Shown piece after piece: positions 1-8,240 of a stretch of DNA of 29,621 nt. The notes under the pieces were generated by a model that was not told the DNA's origin, did no database searches, and worked only from the letters and a program-made list of their open reading frames with translations. A program made the translations under genes and the position numbers. This DNA is from Paracoccaceae bacterium (lineage in GTDB: Bacteria > Pseudomonadota > Alphaproteobacteria > Rhodobacterales > Rhodobacteraceae): positions 1 to 29,621 of the forward strand of contig JALSGY010000062.1 of NCBI GenBank assembly GCA_026982515.1, in the 5' to 3' direction. Each line of letters opens with the position of its first letter. The first letter of the stretch is position 1.

Positions 1-219
1 CGCTTCCTGGTGCCGGTGAAGGTGACGACCCTGTGCTCGCATCGCCGCATCCCGCCCTTCGGGGTGGACGGCGGGATGCCGGGTGCGGTGGGGGTCAACA
101 TCGCGGAGATGCCCGATGGCACCCGGATGAAACGCGACGGCTTCGACGAGATCGACCTGCCGGCGGGGGCGGTCTACGAGATTCTCACCCCTGGCGGGGG
201 CGGCTGGGGCAAGCCCTGA
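1..219 (+). CDS. Hydantoinase B/oxoprolinase-type protein, C-terminal fragment
   Basis: The reading frame is open from the first base of the window and ends in TGA, so only the last 72 residues are present. The fragment has the glycine-rich tail typical of HyuB/5-oxoprolinase beta-type subunits: a GGMPGAVGVN segment and a terminal GGGGWGKP. These ATP-dependent enzymes open hydantoin or 5-oxoproline rings in the cytoplasm, usually with a HyuA-type partner encoded alongside. The partner and the catalytic parts lie outside the window, so the substrate cannot be inferred. The gene converges on allA with 9 bases between the two stops. Its closeness to ureide catabolism genes is suggestive of a nitrogen-scavenging role but is not proof. 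Confidence 0.7.
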   Translation, partial: RFLVPVKVTTLCSHRRIPPFGVDGGMPGAVGVNIAEMPDGTRMKRDGFDEIDLPAGAVYEILTPGGGGWGKP

Positions 220-228
220 GGCCGTCGT

Positions 229-714
229 TCAGGGGCAGATCCGCCAGGGAGGATCGAGGCGGTATTCCACCAGGTTGGGGCCGGGGCCGATGCGGTCCAC
301 CACGGCAAACAGGCCGGGCGCGTGCAGCGGGGTGAGCACCCCGTGCCAGGTGCCGCGCAGGTAGTTGACGCCCTGCCCCGGCGCGGCGAGGAAGGCACGC
401 GGCAGCCCGGGGCGGCCGCCTTCGTCCGGGGCGACGATCACCAGGAAGGGGTGTTCGCTCATCGGGATGAAGGCCTGGGAGCCTTCGGGGTGGCGTTCGA
501 GCATGTCGATCGTCAACGGCAGCGCGCGGGCTTCGGCCCGGAATATCGAGATGCCTGCCCGTCCGCCGGGGCCGAAATCCAGCCGGGCACGATCATGGAA
601 GCGTTCGCACAGGCCGGCGTTGATGATCATGTCGGGGGAGGCTGCGGCTTCCAGCACGTCGCCGAAGGGGGCGAAGCCGGCCGCCGTCAGGGGTTCGGGG
701 CTGATCGTCTTCAT
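229..714 (-). CDS. allA: Ureidoglycolate lyase (AllA)
   Basis: This 161-residue protein matches the usual length of ureidoglycolate lyase, which splits (S)-ureidoglycolate into glyoxylate and urea in the cytoplasm. Family landmarks are visible: EPLTAAGFAPFGDV near the N-terminus (residues 7-20), LERHPEGSQAFIP (72-84), and GVNYLRGTWHGVL (115-127) near the C-terminus. It is the last gene of the minus-strand run puuE-uraD > allE > allA, 58 bases after allE. The start fits the family N-terminus, but no Shine-Dalgarno sequence precedes it. Instead a strong hairpin lies just upstream (723-741), which may lower translation. The function fits both the sequence and the neighbouring pathway genes. Confidence 0.9.
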   Translation of the reverse strand: MKTISPEPLTAAGFAPFGDVLEAAASPDMIINAGLCERFHDRARLDFGPGGRAGISIFRAEARALPLTIDMLERHPEGSQAFIPMSEHPFLVIVAPDEGGRPGLPRAFLAAPGQGVNYLRGTWHGVLTPLHAPGLFAVVDRIGPGPNLVEYRLDPPWRICP

Positions 715-722
715 GGCGCGCG

Positions 723-741
723 CCGGGGGCGCTGCCCCCGG
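723..741. repeat. GC-rich hairpin in the allE-allA gap, possible family-wide intergenic repeat
   Basis: The arms CCGGGGGC and GCCCCCGG form a perfect 8-bp stem with a 3-base loop. On the minus strand the hairpin follows a CGCAAATACTCC segment (751-762). From memory, this combination resembles a short intergenic element scattered in Rhodobacteraceae genomes; I cannot confirm that here. No T-run follows, and allA starts 8 bases beyond the hairpin. Confidence 0.5.
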
Positions 742-772
742 ACCCCCGGAGTATTTGCGGCAAGATGAAGGA

Positions 773-1590
<818 letters not shown>

Positions 1591-1594
<4 letters not shown>

Positions 1595-2994
1595 GGCAGG
1601 CGCTCCTTCAGCCGGTGCCAGGCGATGCGCTCCACCTGTCGGCAGGCCTCGGCGAACTCGGTTTCATGGTCGTTTTCAAGGCGCTGCCGGAAGGCGGCGA
1701 GGATCGAGGGCTTGTCGTGGTCTTTCACCGCGATGATGAAGGGGAAGCCGAACTTTTCCGTATAGCGGGTGTTCAGATCGGTGAAGGCGGCGCGTTCGGC
1801 GTCGGTCAGGACGTCGAGCCCGGCGGAAGCCTGTTCGGCCGTGCTTTCGGGGGTGAGGCGTCTGGCCGCCGCCAGCCTGCCGGCAAGGTCGGGATGTGCG
1901 CGGAGAACCCCGAGTCGCTTTTCCTCGGGCACCGAACGAAAGGCGCGGCACAGGGCGTTGTGAACGCCTGCTGCGCAGTCATGGGCGGGGCCCAGCTCCA
2001 GCCGCCAGGCACGTTCGGCCACCCAGGGGGAGTGTTCGAAAATGCTGCCGAAGGCTTCGATGAAACGCTCGCGCGTCATCTCCGAGGGGCGCTCGCGTCT
2101 TTCCGGCGGGTGATGTTCGGCCCAGTGGCGGGCGATGTCGATGCGGCGGGGAAACCATACGCCCTCGTGTCCCTGGGCATGTTCGATGAAGCGCTTCAGC
2201 GCCGCGGCCCGGCCCGGCCGGCCGGCAAGGCGGCAGTGCAGGCCGATGCTCATCATCCGCCCGCCCTCGGCATAAAGCGTGTCGAATGTGTCGCGCAGAT
2301 AGGCGAAGAACTGGTCGCCCGAATTGAAGCCCTGCGCGGTGGCAAAGCGCATGTCGTTGGCATCGAGCGTGTAGGGAATCATCAGCTGATCGCGGGTGCC
2401 GATGCGCTTCCAGTAGGGCAGATCGTCATCGTAGGCGTCCGAGATGTAGGCAAAGCCGCCCTCCTCGGCCACAAGGCGTACCGTGTTCATCGAGCAGCGG
2501 CCCAGATACCAGCCGCGGGGGCGCGCGCCGGTGACTTCCGCGTGCAGGCGGATGGCCTCGGCCATGTGCTCGCGCTCCACCTCTTCGGGGCAGTCCCTGT
2601 ATTCGATCCACTTCAGCCCGTGGGTGGCGATCTCCCAGCCGGCCTCCTGCATGGCGGCCACCTGTTCGGGGCTGCGCGCCAGTGCGGTGGCGACGCCATA
2701 GACGGTGACGGGGATGCCCGCCCCGGCAAGGATCCGATGCAGCCGCCAGAACCCCGCCCGCGCGCCGTATTCGTAGATCGATTCCATGTTCCAGTGGCGC
2801 TGTCCCGGCCAGGGGGCCGCGCCGATGATTTCCGACAGGAAGGCCTCGGAGGCCGGATCTCCGTGAAGGATGTTGTTCTCGCCGCCTTCCTCGAAGTTGA
2901 CGACGAACTGTACCGCCAGACGCGCCCCCCCCGGCCACTTCGGATCAGGAGGATTTGGGCCGTAGCCGCGCATGTCGCGGGGGTATCGTTTCAC
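1591..2994 (-). CDS. puuE-uraD: Fusion: PuuE-type allantoinase + OHCU decarboxylase (UraD)
   Basis: This 467-residue protein joins two pathway enzymes. Residues 1 to about 300 form a polysaccharide-deacetylase-like (NodB fold) allantoinase of the PuuE type, which opens allantoin to allantoate; landmarks are NFEEGGENN (33-41), ATHGLKWIEY (123-132) and GWYLGRCSMN (161-170). Residues of about 303-467 form 2-oxo-4-hydroxy-4-carboxy-5-ureidoimidazoline decarboxylase; landmarks are the HPDLAG motif with the likely catalytic H367 and KFGFPFIIAV (414-423). This half makes (S)-allantoin from the UraH product, so two reactions, consecutive through allantoin, share one chain. The order in the protein is the reverse of the reaction order. 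The gene heads the minus-strand operon and is divergent from uraH across about 160 bases. Confidence 0.93.
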
Positions 2995-3035
2995 TGCTCA
3001 GCTCCCGGAAAATGCCGAAGTTCCTGCAAGGTAGC

Positions 3036-3061
3036 TGCGAAAGCCCGGACCGTCTTTCAAG
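3036..3061. promoter_or_regulatory. Candidate LysR-type operator between puuE-uraD and uraH
   Basis: TGCGAAA and TTTCAAG are separated by 12 bases. The right arm is identical to the operator-like repeat at 4447-4472 and the left arm keeps GAAA, with the same spacing (11 of 14 arm positions match). It lies in the divergent promoter region of the two purine transcription units. It is inferred to be a second target of the neighbouring LysR protein. Confidence 0.45.
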
Positions 3062-3153
3062 AAATGGCGGAAACACCTTTCGAGAGGCAAGGCTGTCGCC
3101 TTGGCGGGGGCTTCGTGACAAAAGGGGTGAAACCGAAGAAGGGGGAGGCGAAG

Positions 3154-3510
3154 ATGGCCGAAGGGTTTCTGACGACCCACGTTCTGGACACCGCACGCGG
3201 GGTGCCCGCGGCGGGCATGCGTGTGGAGCTGTTCGCGCTTGATGGCGGGCGGCGCCGGCTGCGCGAGATGCTTACCAATGCCGACGGGCGCACCGACGGG
3301 CCGATCCTGCCGGCAGGAGAATTTCGCGCCGGCCGCTACGAGCTGCTCTTCCATGCGGGGGAATATCTCGATGCCCGGGGAACCCCGCCCGAAAGCCCGC
3401 GGTTTCTGGACGAGATTCCCATCCGCTTCGGGATCAGCGACGAGACGGCCCATTACCACGTGCCGCTGCTCATTTCGCCATTCGGCTATTCGACCTACCG
3501 GGGGAGCTGA
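3154..3510 (+). CDS. uraH: 5-hydroxyisourate hydrolase (transthyretin-related)
   Basis: This 118-residue protein has the usual length of the transthyretin-like hydrolases that convert 5-hydroxyisourate to OHCU, the step after urate oxidation. The catalytic signature is complete: H9 in TTHVLD, R46 in NADGRTDGP, H102 in HYHVPLL, and the C-terminal YRGS (115-118). I chose the ATG at 3154 because a strong GGGGGAGG ribosome site (3141-3148) precedes it and the family N-terminus begins there; the frame is open far upstream but has no coding sense there. No signal peptide is seen. Its last 41 bases overlap the 3' end of the opposite-strand lysR gene. It is divergent from puuE-uraD. Confidence 0.94.
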   Translation: MAEGFLTTHVLDTARGVPAAGMRVELFALDGGRRRLREMLTNADGRTDGPILPAGEFRAGRYELLFHAGEYLDARGTPPESPRFLDEIPIRFGISDETAHYHVPLLISPFGYSTYRGS

Positions 3511-4429
3511 CCAGCCCGCGGGTGGCCTCGGCCAGCTGCGCCTTGATATGGGCGATCATGAAATCGGCGAACAGCTGCACCTTCGGATCCTTCAACCGGC
3601 GGTGCGGCGACAGGCAGGCCAGGTTCACCGGCACCGGCGGGGTTTTCCTGGCCACCGGCACCAGCGCGCCCGAGCGCAGATGCTCGGCCACTTCGAAGAT
3701 CGGTTTCATCACGATCCCCCGCCCGTCGAGCGCCCAGGCTGTCAGCACGTCGCCGTCGTCCGATTCGAACGGCCCGGTGATCTGGAAGCGCCGTGGCCCG
3801 TCCCCGGTGATCAGCGTCCAGCGAAATTCCCTGGCGCCGGGGAAGCGCAGGTTCAGGCAGTCGTGGCGGTCGCGCACCAGCGCCTCGCCGTCTTCGGGCA
3901 TGCCCCGGCGCGCCACATAGGCGGGGGCGGCGCACAGCACGCGCTCGCATTCGGCGATCACCCGCACCTTGAGGTTGCTGTCTTCCAGAAGCCCGAGATG
4001 AAACGACAGATCCAGCCCCTCGGCCGTCATGTCGATCGCCCGGTCGGACATGCGCAGGCGCACGTCGATGCCGGGGTTATTGTCCTTGAAGGCGGGCACG
4101 GCGGGGGCGATGAAGCGGCGGCCGACCCCCAGCGGCGCAGAGACGAAGACGGAGCCGCGCGGCTTTTCTGTCACCCCGGCAATTGCGGCCTCGGCCTCGT
4201 CTATGGCTTCCAGCACCTTGCGGGCGCCGCGGTAGAACAGGTGCCCGTTCTCGGTGGGCTGCAGAGCGCGGGTGGTGCGGTTGAACAGGCGCACGCCCAG
4301 GTGGCGCTCCAGATCCGAAATGCGGCTGGAGGCCACCGCCGGCGAGGTGCGCAGATCGCGCGCGGCGGCGCTCATGGAGCCCAGTTCATAGACCCGCACG
4401 AACATCCGGAGATTTCTGACATAAGCCAT
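3470..4429 (-). CDS. LysR-type transcriptional regulator, likely of urate catabolism
   Basis: This is a 319-residue LysR-family protein. The N-terminal winged helix-turn-helix covers about residues 1-60 (SMSAAARDLRTSPAVASSRI, then LGVRLFNRTTRALQPT), followed by an effector-binding domain from about residue 90 (GSVFVSAPLGVGRRF). It is divergent from puuD and convergent with uraH, overlapping the latter by 41 bases. The classical LysR arrangement, in which the regulator is divergent from its target with an inverted repeat between them, is present: a perfect CTTGAAA-N12-TTTCAAG lies 17 bases upstream of its start. Control of purine genes is inferred from position; the effector, perhaps urate or a ureide, cannot be read from the sequence. 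Confidence 0.9.
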   Translation of the reverse strand: MAYVRNLRMFVRVYELGSMSAAARDLRTSPAVASSRISDLERHLGVRLFNRTTRALQPTENGHLFYRGARKVLEAIDEAEAAIAGVTEKPRGSVFVSAPLGVGRRFIAPAVPAFKDNNPGIDVRLRMSDRAIDMTAEGLDLSFHLGLLEDSNLKVRVIAECERVLCAAPAYVARRGMPEDGEALVRDRHDCLNLRFPGAREFRWTLITGDGPRRFQITGPFESDDGDVLTAWALDGRGIVMKPIFEVAEHLRSGALVPVARKTPPVPVNLACLSPHRRLKDPKVQLFADFMIAHIKAQLAEATRGLVSSPGRSNSRMAK

Positions 4430-4446
4430 TCGATTTTACGCGTTGT

Positions 4447-4472
4447 CTTGAAAGTCTGTAGATCATTTCAAG
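4447..4472. promoter_or_regulatory. Candidate LysR operator between lysR and puuD
   Basis: CTTGAAA (4447-4453) and TTTCAAG (4466-4472) form a perfect 7-bp inverted repeat with a 12-base spacer. The repeat lies in the only intergenic stretch between the divergent regulator and puuD. It would be centred about 50 bases upstream of a start site predicted from the -10-like TATAGC at 4497, a usual place for a LysR activator. Confidence 0.6.
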
Positions 4473-4474
4473 GA

Positions 4475-4502
4475 TACACAAAAAGGTGGCCCCCGGTATA
4501 GC
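4475..4502 (+). promoter_or_regulatory. Candidate puuD promoter
   Basis: TACACA (4475-4480) and TATAGC (4497-4502) are separated by 16 bases, directly downstream of the LysR operator candidate and about 30 bases before the puuD ATG. The weak -35 fits an activator-dependent promoter. The leader then contains the perfect 14-bp palindrome GCCTTGCGCAAGGC (4501-4514). Confidence 0.35.
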
Positions 4503-4530
4503 CTTGCGCAAGGCAATCTGGGAGAGGCAG

Positions 4531-5772
4531 ATGTTCGATCTGGCAGTAATGGGCGACTGGCTGGAATTTGCGGTACGCTGGCTGCATGTGATCACGGCAA
4601 TCGCCTGGATCGGCTCGTCCTTCTACTTCATTGCGCTCGATCTCGGGCTGCACCGCGACCGCAACCTGGCCAGCGGCGCCGACGGCGAGGAATGGCAGGT
4701 GCATGGCGGCGGGTTCTACCACATCGAGAAATATCTCGTGGCCCCCGAGAAGATGCCCGGCGATCTGGTCTGGTTCAAATGGGAAAGCTACAGCACCTGG
4801 CTGTCGGGCTTCGCGCTTCTGGTGCTGGTCTATTACCTCGGGGCCGATTTCTACCTTGTCGATCCGGAGGTGCTGGACATCCCCACCTGGGGGGCGATTC
4901 TCATCTCGCTGGTCTCTCTGGGGCTGGGATGGCTGCTGTATGACACGATCTGCAAGAGCCGCTTCGGCGAGGACAACACCCGGCTGATGGTGCTGCTCTA
5001 CCTCATCCTGGTGGTCATGGCCTGGGGCTATGCGCAGGTGTTCTCGGGCCGCGCGGCGCTTTTGCACCTTGGTGCCTTCACCGCTACAATCATGACGGCC
5101 AACGTCTTCTTCGTCATCATCCCCAACCAGAAGATCGTGGTGGCCGACCTGATCGCCGGGCGGGTGCCGGATGCGAAATACGGCCGTATCGCCAAGCAGC
5201 GCTCCACCCACAACAACTACCTGACACTGCCGGTGATCTTTCTGATGCTGTCCAACCACTACCCGCTGGCCTTCGCCAGCCAGTACAACTGGCTGATCGC
5301 CAGCCTGGTGTTCCTGATGGGGGTGACGATCCGGCACTTCTTCAACACCATGCATGCCCGCAAGGGCCGGCCGTGGTGGACATGGGCCGCCACGGCGGTG
5401 TTGTTCATCGTCATCATGTGGCTGTCCACTGCGCCGATGTTCCGGGCCGACGGGACGGACGGGGAAGAAGCCGCGCTGCAGGGAGCGGCGGAGAAATTCG
5501 CCTCGGCCGAAGGCTTCGAGGAGGTGCAGGACATCGTTCTCGCCCGCTGTGCCATGTGCCATGCCGCCGAGCCCCTCTGGGAAGGGATGCCCGCCCCGCC
5601 CAGGGGCGTGCGGCTGGAGACCGCCCGCGAGATCGCCCTGGCCGCACCGCGCATCTACATGCAGGCAGGGCTGACCGACGCCATGCCGCCGGCCAACCTC
5701 ACCTACATGGAACCGGTGGAGCGTGCCAGGATCGTGGCCTGGTACCGGGCCGCAACGGGCGGGGGCGACTGA
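4531..5772 (+). CDS. puuD: Membrane-bound urate oxidase with cytochrome c tail (PuuD)
   Basis: This 413-residue integral membrane protein matches PuuD, which oxidises urate to 5-hydroxyisourate and, unlike soluble uricase, passes electrons to the respiratory chain. Several hydrophobic segments (about residues 15-37, 92-106, 121-138, 151-170, 180-198, 231-247, 253-266 and 284-301) form the N-terminal membrane part. A C-terminal cytochrome c domain carries CAMCH (340-344) and a likely axial methionine, M385, in DAMPPANL. The ATG at 4531 follows a GGAGAGG ribosome site (4521-4527); an in-frame ATG 15 codons upstream lacks one. The gene stands alone on its strand, divergent from lysR. The cytochrome domain presumably faces the periplasm. 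Confidence 0.95.
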   Translation: MFDLAVMGDWLEFAVRWLHVITAIAWIGSSFYFIALDLGLHRDRNLASGADGEEWQVHGGGFYHIEKYLVAPEKMPGDLVWFKWESYSTWLSGFALLVLVYYLGADFYLVDPEVLDIPTWGAILISLVSLGLGWLLYDTICKSRFGEDNTRLMVLLYLILVVMAWGYAQVFSGRAALLHLGAFTATIMTANVFFVIIPNQKIVVADLIAGRVPDAKYGRIAKQRSTHNNYLTLPVIFLMLSNHYPLAFASQYNWLIASLVFLMGVTIRHFFNTMHARKGRPWWTWAATAVLFIVIMWLSTAPMFRADGTDGEEAALQGAAEKFASAEGFEEVQDIVLARCAMCHAAEPLWEGMPAPPRGVRLETAREIALAAPRIYMQAGLTDAMPPANLTYMEPVERARIVAWYRAATGGGD

Positions 5773-5813
5773 CCCCCGGTCACGTGCTCCGGGGTGCGGG
5801 CCGGATGCGGGAA

Positions 5814-5830
5814 GGGCGGGGCCCCCGCCC
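5814..5830. terminator. Hairpin between convergent puuD and SMP-30 genes
   Basis: GGGCGGG and CCCGCCC form a 7-bp perfect stem with a 3-base loop. It sits between two converging genes, 41 bases after the puuD stop and 8 bases past the SMP-30 stop. Neither side has a T-run, so a bidirectional terminator is only a possibility. Confidence 0.4.
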
Positions 5831-5838
5831 GACGGCGT

Positions 5839-6702
5839 TCAGGGCACTACACGGTATTCGGGCAGGCCGGTGCCGGCGGCTTCGGCGGCGAAGGTCTTGC
5901 CGTGATCGGGGCTCCTGTCCAGATCGTTGTCGCTGACTCCGAACAGGGCCGAGGTGCAGAAGAGGGTGTTCAGCCCCTCTCCGCCAAAGGCCGGGCAGCT
6001 GGTGTTGGCGGCGGAGAATTCCACCGCGCGCCGGAATTCCCCGCCGGGCGAATAGCAGGCCACCCGCCATCCGCCCCACTGGGCATTCCAGATGTTGCCC
6101 GCCGAATCCACCACCGCACCGTCGGGCACCCAGCCCTGCCCCCTGAGGTCCAGGAATGGCTCCGGCTCCCCCAGAGGCCAGCCATCGGCCTGATCCAGCC
6201 TCTGGCGCATGATGATGCCGATGGCGGAATCGGTGAAATAGGCAAACTGCCCGTCAGGGCTGAAGCAGATGGCATTGGGCACCGTGATGCCGGGGTAGAG
6301 CCTGCGCAGCTCGCCACGGTAGTAGCGGTAGATCGCCCCGGCGCCCTTTTCGAAGGCCTTGCCCATGGTGCCGATCCAGAAACCGCCGAACGGGTCGGCC
6401 CGGCCGTCGTTGGAGCGGTTGGCGGGCTTGTCGGCCTCCAGCGGGACGAGCGTTTCGCTTTCCCCGGTGTCGAGGCGGAAGAGCGCCAGTTCGGTTTCAC
6501 TGGCCAGCAGCAGGCGTTCCTCGTCTATCCAGCCCAGGGCCGAGACATGGCTGGCAAGACTCCAGCAGTTGGTGACGCCGGCGGCATGGGTGAAGAGCTT
6601 CCTGCCGAGGATGTCGCACCAGAAGAGCTGCCCGCGCTCGGGGTGCCAGATTGGCCCTTCGCCAAGCTGGCACGGCGTGGGATCGAGGATTTTCGCTTCC
6701 AT
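5839..6702 (-). CDS. SMP-30/gluconolactonase/LRE family hydrolase
   Basis: This 287-residue protein is a six-bladed beta-propeller of the SMP-30 type, a family of metal-dependent lactonases such as gluconolactonase. Expected metal-site residues are visible: E15 in LGEGPIWH, N143 in VPNAICFSPDG and D194 in VPDGAVVD, along with the SNDGRADPFGGFWIGTM stretch (97-113). I placed the start at 6702, where a GGGAG-containing ribosome site lies upstream and the family N-terminus begins; the frame extends 21 codons further without support. No signal peptide is seen, so it is probably cytoplasmic. It is convergent with puuD and has no sugar-pathway neighbours, so the lactone substrate is unknown. Confidence 0.85.
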   Translation of the reverse strand: MEAKILDPTPCQLGEGPIWHPERGQLFWCDILGRKLFTHAAGVTNCWSLASHVSALGWIDEERLLLASETELALFRLDTGESETLVPLEADKPANRSNDGRADPFGGFWIGTMGKAFEKGAGAIYRYYRGELRRLYPGITVPNAICFSPDGQFAYFTDSAIGIIMRQRLDQADGWPLGEPEPFLDLRGQGWVPDGAVVDSAGNIWNAQWGGWRVACYSPGGEFRRAVEFSAANTSCPAFGGEGLNTLFCTSALFGVSDNDLDRSPDHGKTFAAEAAGTGLPEYRVVP

Positions 6703-6785
6703 TCTTGCTCTCCCGGATGACGGCAGTTCCATAAGACACCCGTGGGGGGAGGATCTGCAAGCCATTCTCTTGCGGCCTGGCGCCG

Positions 6786-7646
6786 CTACCGGGCGCAGCG
6801 GGCAATGGTTTCGGCCATGCCGAGGATCAGCTGCGGGTATTGGGACGATCCGACGGGAAGCGCGAAGCCCAGCGGATCAACCACGGCCTGGGGAATATCC
6901 GCCTCCGCAGCGATCAGCCCGGCCATCGCGGGGCTGGTGCCGGGTTCGACCAGCAGGCAGTCGATGCCGCCCTCGCGGGCCATCTTGCGCAGCGCGGCAA
7001 GGCGTGCGGCACCGGGGGCGGCGGCATCTCCATCGGCGATGGTGCCCACGGTGCGCAGGCCGAAGCGGGCGGTGAAATACCCGAAGGCATCATGGGAAAA
7101 GACCAGCCGGAGAGTGCGCACCGGTGCCAGCTTCTCCGTCGCCCGTTTCATGGCGGCCTCGATCGTGGCTACGGCGGTGCCTGCATTGGCCCGGTAGGCG
7201 GCGGCGTTGTCCGGATCGAGGGCGGAGAGGGTCTCGGCGATGGTCCGCACCCAGATGATGGCGTTTTGCGGATCGAGCCAGGCGTGCGGGTCGGTGCCGC
7301 CGCCGGTGCGGCGCAGCCGGGTGCCGGGAGCCTCCAGAAGGGGGGGCGGCACGGCGCTTTCCGCCAGCCCTGCGATAGCGCGTTCAAGCCATGGGGTAAG
7401 GGCGCCGCCCACCCGGAAGACCACATCCGCCCGCGCCAGGGCGCGCGCCTGCGAAGGGCGCAGCTGGCTTTGATGCGGGCTGGCAGCGGTATCGAGCAGC
7501 AGCGCGGGGGTGGCGATACCCGCCATCACCATGGAGGCGAGGGAATGCACCGGCGGGATGTCAGTCACCACGCGCGGGGGATCGGCCCGGCCAGGCTGGG
7601 CCGCCAGGGCAAGGGCGAAGCCGAACCAGAGGAGAAGAAGGCGCAT
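6786..7646 (-). CDS. znuA: Zinc ABC transporter, periplasmic zinc-binding protein
   Basis: This 286-residue protein belongs to the ZnuA/TroA cluster-9 family, which captures Zn2+ in the periplasm and hands it to ZnuBC. A signal peptide is clear (hydrophobic LLLLWFGFALALAA, likely cut before ADPP). Likely metal ligands are H34 (PPVHSL), H58 (SPHQSQL), H121 (DPHAWLDP) and H185 (FSHDAFGYF); C230 and C284 could form the family disulfide. The acidic, histidine-rich loop common in ZnuA between the second and third ligands is absent here; that stretch is short and holds no histidine. The ATG at 7646 has AAGGA upstream; a TTG 21 bases further out is less likely. It is divergent from zur-znuCB across a Zur-box-like palindrome. 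Confidence 0.9.
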   Translation of the reverse strand: MRLLLLWFGFALALAAQPGRADPPRVVTDIPPVHSLASMVMAGIATPALLLDTAASPHQSQLRPSQARALARADVVFRVGGALTPWLERAIAGLAESAVPPPLLEAPGTRLRRTGGGTDPHAWLDPQNAIIWVRTIAETLSALDPDNAAAYRANAGTAVATIEAAMKRATEKLAPVRTLRLVFSHDAFGYFTARFGLRTVGTIADGDAAAPGAARLAALRKMAREGGIDCLLVEPGTSPAMAGLIAAEADIPQAVVDPLGFALPVGSSQYPQLILGMAETIARCAR

Positions 7647-7668
7647 CGTTGGGGTCCTTGTCAGCAAG

Positions 7669-7687
7669 AATGATATGATATAACATT
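7669..7687. promoter_or_regulatory. Zur box between znuA and zur
   Basis: AATGATATGATATAACATT is a 19-bp imperfect palindrome in which 7 of 9 base pairs match around the central A. It resembles the AT-rich AATG...CATT Zur sites of Alphaproteobacteria. It lies 22 bases before the znuA ATG and 37 before the zur ATG, so a Zn-loaded Zur dimer there could repress both directions. Confidence 0.7.
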
Positions 7688-7724
7688 ACATTTGCTGAAC
7701 AGGCAAGACGACAGAGGAAACGGA

Positions 7725-8240
7725 ATGCCGCAAACTGTCACCCCCGCCATCGCCTTCCCCGCCACCGCCTTCAAGGCGCATGACCACCGGGTCTGCTGCG
7801 GCGATGTGATGCGCCGGGCGGAGAGAATGGCGGCCGAGGCCGGGCTGCGCCTGACGCCGGTGCGCCGCCGGGCGTTGGAGATACTGCTGGAAGAGCACCG
7901 CGCTCTGGGTGCCTACGAGGTGCTCGACCGGCTGGCCCGCAGCGGCTTTGCCCGCCAGCCGCCCGTGGCCTACCGGGCGCTTGAGTTTCTGGTGAAGGCC
8001 GGGCTTGCCCATCGCATCCGCCGCCTCAACGCCTTTACCGCCTGCATGCGCCCGGGAGAGGCCCATGTGCCGGCCTTCTTCATCTGCACCCGCTGCGAGT
8101 CGGTGGCCGAGGCGGTCCTGGCCGGGGTCGGCGCCGCCATGGGTGAGGCGGCCCGGGAAATGGGTTTCGAGATCGAGCGGATGAACCTGGAGGCCGCGGG
8201 CATCTGCCCGGCCTGCCATGGGGAAGAGGCCGCGCCATGA
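7725..8240 (+). CDS. zur: Zinc uptake regulator Zur (Fur family)
   Basis: This 171-residue Fur-family repressor has an N-terminal winged helix (LRLTPVRRRALEILL 41-55, AYEVLDRLAR 63-72, and the recognition segment QPPVAYRALEFLV 78-90). The C-terminal dimerisation domain has two cysteine pairs, CTRC (121-124) and CPAC (161-164), that fit the structural zinc site of Zur and Fur proteins. The extra N-terminal cluster HDHRVCC (19-25) is metal-ligand rich. The ATG follows AGAGGAAA. Location inside the zinc uptake locus, behind an AATG...CATT palindrome, supports Zur rather than Fur or Mur. Its stop overlaps the znuC start (ATGA), so it is co-translated with the importer and likely autoregulated. 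Confidence 0.92.
   Translation: MPQTVTPAIAFPATAFKAHDHRVCCGDVMRRAERMAAEAGLRLTPVRRRALEILLEEHRALGAYEVLDRLARSGFARQPPVAYRALEFLVKAGLAHRIRRLNAFTACMRPGEAHVPAFFICTRCESVAEAVLAGVGAAMGEAAREMGFEIERMNLEAAGICPACHGEEAAP

Noticed and set aside
4587..4596. TGTGATCACG, like the sucC-upstream palindrome, near the start of puuD
   Set aside because: It encodes conserved residues of the first membrane helix (HVITAI), and similar matches occur in sucD and the NnrU-type coding regions, so coding constraint explains it.
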